5,125 bases of DNA, taken from contig JAFGWQ010000014.1 of the NCBI GenBank assembly GCA_016937075.1, positions 1-5,125 of the forward strand, written 5' to 3'. The DNA is from Campylobacterales bacterium. Lineage in GTDB: Bacteria; Campylobacterota; Campylobacteria; Campylobacterales; Sulfurovaceae. The number at the start of each line of letters is the position of its first letter. Position 1 is the first letter of the stretch. This document shows positions 1 to 5,125 of this stretch, in pieces. The translations under genes and the position numbers were made by a program. The notes beneath the pieces were generated by a model. That model had not been told where the DNA came from, searched no databases, and saw only the letters and a program-made list of their open reading frames with translations.

Positions 1-1812
1 GACAGGCTTGATATACTAGAGATCATTTCACATAACGGATTTGATGAATCATTGGAGAATCAAGACGAAGAACAAGGCGAGGATTCATGGTTGGCACTTT
101 ATTGCGTAGATCTTACAACATTGGCAAAAAGCGGCAAGATAGATCCGGTTATTGGCAGATCAGGTGAGATAGAGAGGGTTATGCAGACTCTCTGTCGCAG
201 AAAGAAAAACAATCCTATTCTTGTAGGTGAAGCAGGAGTAGGCAAGACTGCTATAGTGGAAGGATTGGCTCTCAAAATTGTTAACAATGAAGTCCCCAAA
301 GTATTGCAAAATGCACAAATTTTTGCTCTTGATATGGGAGCATTGGTAGCAGGCACTAAATATAGAGGCGATTTTGAAAAACGACTCAAGGGAATACTAA
401 AAGAGATAGAGGGCATCAATGATGCAATTTTGTTTATTGATGAGATACATATGATAGTAGGAGCAGGAGCTACAAGCGGCGGCAGCATGGATGCTTCCAA
501 TTTGCTTAAACCCGCACTTGCGAGAGGTGAATTTAAATGCATAGGCGCCACTACGTTTGCTGAATATCGTAATTTTTTTGACAAAGACAAAGCGTTATCA
601 AGAAGGTTTGCTAAAATAGATGTTAATGAGCCTAATTTTGAGGATACTTTACAGATCCTCAAAGGTGCCAAGGCTAAATATGAAGAATTTCATCATATTA
701 CATTCACTGATGACGCACTCAAAAGAGCTATAGAGTTATCGATCAGGTATATTCATGACAGGTTTTTACCGGATAAAGCCATGGATATCATAGATGATGT
801 GGGCGCAAGTTGTGTACTGAACAATAAAAAGGATATTGTTATCTCGCCAAAAGAGATAGAAGAGAGTGTTGCAAAATCTCTTTCATTGCCATCTACTATT
901 GTAAGCAGCGATGATCTCTCTAAAATCGCTTCTTTGCAAAGCAAGCTAAAATCAAAGATCATTGATCAAGACAAAGCAGTAGATGTATTATGCAGTGCAA
1001 TCAAACGTTCATATGCAGGGCTTAGCGGAGAACATAAGCCAATAGGCAGTTTCTTGTTCGTTGGACCTACCGGAGTGGGCAAAACAGCACTAGCTATAGA
1101 ATTAGCAGAGTCTATGCAGATGCATTTTGCCAGATTCGATATGAGCGAATATATGGAAAAACATACAATCAGCCGTTTGATAGGAGCGCCTCCTGGATAT
1201 GTAGGCTTTGAGCAAGGAGGCTTGCTAACCGAGACCATCAAGAAACATCCTCATACCGTCTTGCTCCTTGATGAGATAGAAAAAGCACACCCTGATATTA
1301 TGAATATATTGTTGCAAGTAATGGATAATGCAAAGTTGACCGACAATAACGGTATTGTTAGCGATTTTAGTCATGTAGTACTTATAATGACATCAAATCT
1401 AGGTACCAAAGAAGCAAGTGTTATGGGCTTTGCAAAAGATGAGAGCGTAAAAACCGATGCAGCACTAAAGGGCTTTTTCTCACCAGAGTTTCGTAATCGC
1501 TTAAGCGCAGTGATAGAATTTGCTCCTTTGTCAATCAAAAGCTTAGAGCGTATCGTATCGCTTGAGATCGACAAATTAAATACCATTTTGGTGCCAAAAA
1601 AAGTAATAGTCAAACTTACGCCAAAAGCCAAAGAGTATCTAGCTAAAGAGAGCTATGATATAAAATATGGAGCTAGACATATAGCTAGAATTATAGATGA
1701 GCGGATAAAAGAACATTTGAGTGATGAGATATTGTTTGGCAGACTTAAAAATGGAGGCAAAGTTACAGTTGGGGTCAAGGCAAATAATTTGGAGTTTTCA
1801 TTTGGAGCATAA
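1..1812 (+). CDS. clpA: ATP-dependent Clp protease ATP-binding subunit ClpA (5' end missing)
   Basis: ClpA is a cytoplasmic AAA+ unfoldase. Its hexamer feeds substrates, including N-degron proteins delivered by ClpS, into ClpP. The frame is open from base 1 and gives 603 residues. Compared with E. coli ClpA (758 aa, from memory), about 138-140 N-terminal residues, most of the ClpS-binding N-domain, lie upstream. The visible start, DRLDILEIISHNG, matches the end of that domain, followed by an acidic linker. In-window residues: D1 Walker A GEAGVGKT 76-83, pore loop KYRGDFE 120-126, Walker B ILFIDEIH 143-150, arginine-finger region SRRF near 201; D2 Walker A GPTGVGKT 355-362, pore loop GYVG 399-402, Walker B LLLDEIEKAHP 421-431, sensor 1 MTSN 463-466, arginine-finger region FSPEFRNRL to 501, sensor 2 GAR 557-559. 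D1 and D2 join without the coiled-coil middle domain of ClpB or ClpC, which supports ClpA. MGF at 475-477 lies where ClpA carries its ClpP-docking tripeptide. The gene ends 2 nt before aat. Confidence 0.97.
   Translation, partial: DRLDILEIISHNGFDESLENQDEEQGEDSWLALYCVDLTTLAKSGKIDPVIGRSGEIERVMQTLCRRKKNNPILVGEAGVGKTAIVEGLALKIVNNEVPKVLQNAQIFALDMGALVAGTKYRGDFEKRLKGILKEIEGINDAILFIDEIHMIVGAGATSGGSMDASNLLKPALARGEFKCIGATTFAEYRNFFDKDKALSRRFAKIDVNEPNFEDTLQILKGAKAKYEEFHHITFTDDALKRAIELSIRYIHDRFLPDKAMDIIDDVGASCVLNNKKDIVISPKEIEESVAKSLSLPSTIVSSDDLSKIASLQSKLKSKIIDQDKAVDVLCSAIKRSYAGLSGEHKPIGSFLFVGPTGVGKTALAIELAESMQMHFARFDMSEYMEKHTISRLIGAPPGYVGFEQGGLLTETIKKHPHTVLLLDEIEKAHPDIMNILLQVMDNAKLTDNNGIVSDFSHVVLIMTSNLGTKEASVMGFAKDESVKTDAALKGFFSPEFRNRLSAVIEFAPLSIKSLERIVSLEIDKLNTILVPKKVIVKLTPKAKEYLAKESYDIKYGARHIARIIDERIKEHLSDEILFGRLKNGGKVTVGVKANNLEFSFGA
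1804..1807 (+). promoter_or_regulatory. Ribosome binding site of aat, inside the end of clpA
   Basis: GGAG lies 7 nt upstream of the ATG at 1815, within the last codons of clpA. The spacing fits a Shine-Dalgarno site and selects this ATG over the in-frame ATG at 1824. Because the site is inside clpA and the stop-to-start gap is only 2 nt, aat translation is probably coupled to clpA translation (inference). Confidence 0.7.
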
Positions 1813-1814
1813 AT

Positions 1815-2546
1815 ATGGCATCGATGTTCGATGATGATTATCTAATATCACCGCTTGGAGCCGATCACATCTTTCCAAACCCTAGAAATGCTTCAGATGA
1901 AGGACTTTTGGCATTTGGAGGAGATTTGTCCCCAAGTCGTATATTGACAGCTTATAGAAAAGGAATTTTTCCTTGGTATGGCGAAGGCGATCCTATTCTT
2001 TGGTGGTCTCCTAACCCTAGATCGTTGTTGTATCCGTCGCAATTTAAAGTATCCAAATCTTTTCGCAAAATGCTAAAAAGCAATCGCTTTGAAGTAAAAT
2101 TTGATACAAATTTTGCCGATGTTATCAAAGCTTGTGCTTATACCCCCAGAGAAGGACAAAGCGGCACATGGATATTGCCGGAAATGCAAGATGCGTACAT
2201 AAAGCTCCACGAGATGGGATTTGCCCATAGTGTGGAGAGCTATATAGATGGTAAATTGGTAGGCGGATTGTATGGTATTTCAATAGGTGGGGCATTTTTT
2301 GGAGAATCTATGTTTTCTCATGTGAGTGACGCGTCTAAAGTAGTTTTCAAAGCACTAAGTGATGTTTTAGCTCTGAGAAGCTATGATTTCATTGATTGTC
2401 AAATACCTACTGAACACTTAAAAAGTTTAGGAGCTGTCATTGTGGATAGAGATGAGTTTTTGGACTCACTCAAAGCTACTATTCAAAAGCCGGGCGATTT
2501 GGGCTCGTGGCAACACTATAAATGGGAGTATAACGATGCTAGATAG
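1815..2546 (+). CDS. aat: Leucyl/phenylalanyl-tRNA--protein transferase
   Basis: Aat is a cytoplasmic enzyme that transfers Leu or Phe from aminoacyl-tRNA onto proteins with N-terminal Arg or Lys, making a primary N-degron for ClpS-ClpAP. The 243-aa product is close to E. coli Aat (234 aa, from memory) and shares its diagnostic blocks: GLLAFGGDLSP (30-40), GIFPW (50-54), DPILWWSPNPR (59-69), SGTWI (117-121), GESMFS (163-168) and DCQ (194-196). Residues that align with those important in the E. coli enzyme are present: W54 (E. coli W49), W119 (W111), E164 (E156), D194 (D186) and Q196 (Q188). About eight extra residues relative to E. coli are spread between a longer N-terminus and an insertion before SGTWI. 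The start at 1815 is chosen from the GGAG 7 nt upstream. The gene starts 2 nt after clpA, its degradation partner, and its last four codons overlap the start of tal. Nothing suggests truncation or inactivation. Confidence 0.97.
   Translation: MASMFDDDYLISPLGADHIFPNPRNASDEGLLAFGGDLSPSRILTAYRKGIFPWYGEGDPILWWSPNPRSLLYPSQFKVSKSFRKMLKSNRFEVKFDTNFADVIKACAYTPREGQSGTWILPEMQDAYIKLHEMGFAHSVESYIDGKLVGGLYGISIGGAFFGESMFSHVSDASKVVFKALSDVLALRSYDFIDCQIPTEHLKSLGAVIVDRDEFLDSLKATIQKPGDLGSWQHYKWEYNDAR
2524..2528 (+). promoter_or_regulatory. Ribosome binding site of tal, inside the end of aat
   Basis: GGGAG lies 7 nt upstream of the ATG at 2536, within the final codons of aat. It decides the tal start. The frame is open further upstream, with another ATG at 2440, but the residues between resemble no transaldolase, and a good Shine-Dalgarno site sits at 2536. 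Confidence 0.75.
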
Positions 2547-3534
2547 AGACATACCATTCTCTTTGTGGTTGGATTTTGTAGAGCGAGATTTTATCAAAAC
2601 CAAATTTGTTGAATTGATTGAAAAACGCATAATAAATGGAGCCACGAGCAACCCATCTATATTTGCATCTGCTATCATGCATTCACCGGCATATAAAGAG
2701 CAGCTATCATCCTTGGAAGGCAAAAGTGCAAAAGAAAAATACGAGGCACTTGCTATTGAGGATATTAAACTTGCAGCGCAAGCGTTAAGACCTCTGTATG
2801 ATGAAGGACACGACGGATATATCAGTATAGAAGTAGATCCATTCTTGTCACATGATACCAAAGCCACAGTACGAGAAGCTAAAAGACTTTTCAAGGCTAT
2901 CGGTGAACCAAACGTGATGATGAAAATTCCTGCTACTCCGGAAGGATACAGTGCTATGAGACAACTTCTTAGCACCGGGATTTCTGTGAATGCTACACTT
3001 ATTTTCTCTTTGCTCCAAGCTAAAAAATGTCTTAGGGCTATGAAAAAAGGTCTTAGCGTGTTTGAAAACAGCGGAGGCAGAAGGGCCAGAGGAGTTATCT
3101 CTGTATTTGTTAGCCGTTTTGACCGCATGTTAGATCCTAAGCTTGAAGCACTTGGTATCGAGACAGCAAAAACAGGTATTTATAATGCAGCTAGAATATA
3201 CAATATGATCGAAGAGAGCCATACTCCTAGCGTGAGAGCACTATTTGCCAGTACTGGTGTCAAAGAGGGCGAAAAATTGCCTGAAGATTATTATATTTCT
3301 GAGCTTTACGCTAGTCATGCCGTCAATACCGCTCCGCTTAGAACTATCTATGCTTATATGGAACACCCACAAGAATCTTTTGTATTGCCTATAGACAAAA
3401 GTATCATTTCTGCACATTTTGCCAAGCTTAAAGAAGCCGGTATAGTAATGAGTGAAGTTTATGAAACACTTTTAGAAGAGGGACTTAGATCATTTGAAGT
3501 ATCTTTTGGGCAAATGCTTGAGAGTTTAAAATAA
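2536..3534 (+). CDS. tal: Transaldolase
   Basis: Transaldolase is a cytoplasmic pentose-phosphate enzyme. It moves a dihydroxyacetone unit from sedoheptulose 7-phosphate to glyceraldehyde 3-phosphate through a lysine Schiff base, giving erythrose 4-phosphate and fructose 6-phosphate. The 332-aa product resembles the transaldolase branch found in mycobacteria and Campylobacterota more than E. coli TalB. Seen in order: SLWLDF with D13 (compare TalB D17), GATSNPSIF with N39 (TalB N35), SIEVDP with E99 (TalB E96), MMKIPAT with Schiff-base Lys130 (TalB K132), GISVNATLIFS with N152 (TalB N154), SVFVSRFDRMLD with S189 and R194, and ASTGVK (238-243). All expected catalytic positions are filled, so it should be active. 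There is no fused glucose-6-phosphate isomerase domain, which some relatives have. The start overlaps the end of aat by 11 bp in another frame, implying cotranscription with clpA and aat. A metabolic role in erythrose 4-phosphate and pentose supply is the default reading. A link to proteolysis would be speculation. Confidence 0.96.
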   Translation: MLDRDIPFSLWLDFVERDFIKTKFVELIEKRIINGATSNPSIFASAIMHSPAYKEQLSSLEGKSAKEKYEALAIEDIKLAAQALRPLYDEGHDGYISIEVDPFLSHDTKATVREAKRLFKAIGEPNVMMKIPATPEGYSAMRQLLSTGISVNATLIFSLLQAKKCLRAMKKGLSVFENSGGRRARGVISVFVSRFDRMLDPKLEALGIETAKTGIYNAARIYNMIEESHTPSVRALFASTGVKEGEKLPEDYYISELYASHAVNTAPLRTIYAYMEHPQESFVLPIDKSIISAHFAKLKEAGIVMSEVYETLLEEGLRSFEVSFGQMLESLK

Positions 3535-3557
3535 GGACAAAATCTTTATTTTGCTCT

Positions 3558-3592
3558 ATCTTTTATCATATGATGTTATGATAAAAGATTTT
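3558..3592 (+). terminator. Probable intrinsic terminator after tal
   Basis: Two perfect 13-bp arms, 3558-3570 and 3577-3589, enclose a 6-nt loop and begin 23 nt after the tal stop. On the + strand the right arm runs into TTTT (3589-3592), with a further run of six T at 3601-3606. The stem is very AT-rich and the T tract directly after it is short, so the hairpin is weaker than a textbook terminator. It lies between convergent genes and may also stop transcription from the right, but no T run follows it on the - strand. Confidence 0.55.
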
Positions 3593-3599
3593 GCATTTC

Positions 3600-3623
3600 A
3601 TTTTTTATCCTGATATAAAAAAT
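3600..3623 (-). repeat. Inverted repeat just past the end of the Cache-protein gene
   Basis: Perfect 9-bp arms (3600-3608 and 3615-3623), made only of A and T, enclose a 6-nt loop. The repeat begins 5 nt beyond the stop codon of the minus-strand gene. Its position suggests a 3'-end or terminator element for that gene, but no T tract follows on the - strand and an all-AT stem is weak. In sequence this AT-rich it could arise by chance. Confidence 0.3.
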
Positions 3624-3628
3624 CTCGT

Positions 3629-5125
3629 CTATTTTTTATTTTTGTCATAAGGACGATAGGCCAAAGCCACTCTCCACTCCATGCCGTGAAGCCTAATGCT
3701 CTGCCATATTACTTTTTTGATGACTTTTTCTTTTGAACTAGGAGCTAAAAAGATGTAACTGCCTTCCCCCGAAGGTGTAGACGCTACCTTTCCCCCCAAA
3801 GCCAATAGGCTCTCATATTCAGCATACATTGGATCGCTAAAGAGGTTTCTGCCAATTTCATCACTGTCTTGATCATAAATAAGCGTGCCGTCTTTTTGCA
3901 TGATCCAGAGCTCATAATCATCCGGAATTATGTTTTTTGCGAGAATAGATCTAATGAAGAGATCGGGGCGGATCAATACACTGATGGAACCTATAAGATT
4001 TTTTTGATTGTCATATACCGGATACGCAAGGTCTACTGCCAAAAAACCTTCTGCAGCCTTAAACCCACCGCTAAAAACCGGTACTTTATTTTTGCGCAGT
4101 GCAGCCACATGTTCTTGAGCGCTGATATCAGTACCTTCAAAATTTTTATAATCTTGCGGTTCTATATAGCGCATGATCCCCTTTGCGTCAATAAAAGCAG
4201 TTTCTACTATGTCATGATTTTTTTCAAGTACCGAAATAAGTACTTTTCTTATCCCTTCTTCATTGTTGATATCAAATATGTTTGCTTTGATCAATGCAGA
4301 AGTTGAATCGTCGATGATATCCAGCCTTTTTTGCAGATCAGGCACAAAACGTTTTAAAGAAATATTTAACAGGGGAGCAGCTTGAATTTTTGAGCTGTCA
4401 GTATCTACTAAAATTATCCGCCATGGCATATTTGAGAGTTTACGGTAATGCGCATATTTGAGACCTTTTTGCTCATACTGTATCGTTCCGCTCTTTTTTG
4501 TTGTTAGGGATTGAGATAATGTTTCTTGCATGGTTTTGTTGACACGCATAAAAATGTTTGTAAATACCATATCATTATTTTGATCAAGCATCGTATCACC
4601 CTTGTTATCTAGAACAAACCATGTATAGTTTTTAGATATAGCAAAATCACGATCTAGCTGCGTGTAAAGTTCATCTAGAAAAACAGAAGTGCCAAGAGCA
4701 CCAATAACTTTTTTATCTACAATGATCGGAACAGCTACTACTGCAGATTTTTTTCCTGATGAACGGCTATATATCGGGTATCCTTTGATCTGATTTCCGG
4801 CAAATAATGATTTGAAATACGCTCGGTCGCTTAGATTTAAGTTGGTATAATCCTGTGTAACGGTATAGTAATTACCGTCAGGTAGAACAAAAAAATAAAC
4901 TCCAGGCAAGTTCGGCGTAATCTTTTTGAGGCGAGCTTTAATTTTATTCCAATCAGCGCTTTTAGCTTCAGGGCTAGCGGCAATGAGTTCCAGCGATGTT
5001 AGTGCATTTGTAAAAATAGAATCAAGATGATTAGCAGCACCATTAAGTGTTGTATTGAGTTCGGTATCGGGTAAGCCTTGTTTTGGCATTTGAGCCCATA
5101 GTGAACTTACAATTAGAAAAGAAAA
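3629..5125 (-). CDS. Exported tandem dCache-domain sensor protein (N-terminus missing)
   Basis: This is probably an extracytoplasmic small-molecule-binding protein; the ligand is unknown. The frame is open to the window edge and gives 498 residues plus a TAG stop. The first visible residues, FSFLIVSSLWAQ, form the end of a hydrophobic export segment, so the Met at 5089 is not the true start. Numbered from that Met, there are two tandem dCache modules. Module 1 (about 11-232) has an N-terminal helix, a distal fold with SDRAYFKSL (87-95), SRSSGK (108-113), AVPIIVDKKVIGALG (119-133), and a proximal fold closing with MPWRIILV (221-228). Module 2 (about 241-480) repeats the order: AVDLAYPVYD (351-360), LIGSIS (365-370), YELWIMQKDG (392-401) and MEWRVALA (470-477). 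The protein ends nine residues later with no second membrane helix, HAMP, chemotaxis, kinase or GGDEF region. dCache modules are normally sensor heads of such receptors. It converges on tal across a 94-bp gap. Cache identification is from fold-pattern motifs and is good; function is inferred. Confidence 0.85.
   Translation of the reverse strand, partial: FSFLIVSSLWAQMPKQGLPDTELNTTLNGAANHLDSIFTNALTSLELIAASPEAKSADWNKIKARLKKITPNLPGVYFFVLPDGNYYTVTQDYTNLNLSDRAYFKSLFAGNQIKGYPIYSRSSGKKSAVVAVPIIVDKKVIGALGTSVFLDELYTQLDRDFAISKNYTWFVLDNKGDTMLDQNNDMVFTNIFMRVNKTMQETLSQSLTTKKSGTIQYEQKGLKYAHYRKLSNMPWRIILVDTDSSKIQAAPLLNISLKRFVPDLQKRLDIIDDSTSALIKANIFDINNEEGIRKVLISVLEKNHDIVETAFIDAKGIMRYIEPQDYKNFEGTDISAQEHVAALRKNKVPVFSGGFKAAEGFLAVDLAYPVYDNQKNLIGSISVLIRPDLFIRSILAKNIIPDDYELWIMQKDGTLIYDQDSDEIGRNLFSDPMYAEYESLLALGGKVASTPSGEGSYIFLAPSSKEKVIKKVIWQSIRLHGMEWRVALAYRPYDKNKK
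5093..5125 (-). other. C-terminal part of a signal peptide or membrane anchor
   Basis: The eleven codons before Gln (5090-5092) encode FSFLIVSSLWA, a hydrophobic stretch ending in a small residue and followed by a polar sequence. This fits the core and cleavage site of a Sec signal peptide with cleavage after Ala (5093-5095). The start codon and positively charged n-region are beyond the edge. An uncleaved membrane anchor is equally possible. No lipobox cysteine is visible. Confidence 0.65.

Noticed and set aside
99..1631. Minus-strand open frames opposite clpA (99-671, 753-962, 966-1241, 1371-1631)
   Set aside because: They are antisense to a strongly conserved gene, have no recognisable domains, and their Ser/Leu/Ile-rich composition is what reversed coding sequence gives.
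52..1812. TTG at 52 as the start of clpA
   Set aside because: The frame is open to base 1, and the upstream codons (DRLDILEIISH) match the end of the ClpA N-domain. The gene continues left of the window.
2440..2535. Upstream ATG giving a 364-aa transaldolase
   Set aside because: The extra 32 residues lie within aat in another frame, resemble no transaldolase N-terminus, and the ATG at 2536 has a well-spaced GGGAG.
2466..3128. 220-codon minus-strand open frame opposite tal
   Set aside because: It is antisense to catalytic-motif-bearing tal sequence, and the product shows no recognisable motif. It is a shadow frame.
3565..3574. Palindrome ATCATATGAT as a possible operator
   Set aside because: It lies within the left arm and loop of the terminator-like hairpin, between two convergent gene ends, where an operator has no promoter to act on.
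3869..4306. 145-codon plus-strand open frame inside the Cache-protein gene
   Set aside because: The Cys/Tyr/Phe/Ile-rich product has no recognisable domain, and the opposite strand encodes clear dCache motifs across the same bases.
3629..5125. Cache gene as a chemoreceptor broken by a frameshift
   Set aside because: Only 94 bp lie between its stop and the tal stop, too little for HAMP and signalling domains, and the chain ends where a dCache fold normally ends. A past deletion cannot be excluded but nothing shows it.

Overview
The window looks like part of a Campylobacterota (Epsilonproteobacteria) chromosome. I infer this from the AT-rich coding sequence, the short intergenic spaces, and the clpA-aat pairing, which from memory also occurs in Campylobacter jejuni downstream of clpS. 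The window does not allow a genus call. It holds four protein genes, two of them cut by the window edges, and one short convergent intergenic region. I see no RNA genes, mobile elements, CRISPR arrays or attachment sites.

Positions 1-3534 (+ strand) are a tightly packed run of three genes. First is clpA, which lacks about its first 140 codons. After a 2-nt gap comes aat, and then tal, whose start overlaps the end of aat by 11 bp. Shine-Dalgarno-like sequences inside the upstream gene fix the starts of both aat and tal, so the three are probably cotranscribed and translationally coupled. ClpA and Aat belong to the same pathway, the bacterial N-degron (N-end rule) pathway. Aat adds Leu or Phe to proteins that begin with Arg or Lys, and ClpA, with the adaptor ClpS and the peptidase ClpP, unfolds and degrades the marked proteins. 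The third gene encodes transaldolase, a pentose-phosphate enzyme with no known role in that pathway.

Positions 3535-3628 separate two convergent genes and contain two AT-rich inverted repeats. The larger, with perfect 13-bp arms, is the likely transcription end of the clpA-aat-tal run.

Positions 3629-5125 (- strand) encode a protein exported by a hydrophobic N-terminal segment that runs off the right edge. It consists almost entirely of two tandem double-Cache (dCache) sensor modules. It has no second membrane helix, HAMP, methyl-accepting, kinase or GGDEF region, so it looks like a stand-alone extracytoplasmic ligand-binding protein. It is the least ordinary item in the window. Its ligand and signalling partner cannot be read from the sequence.
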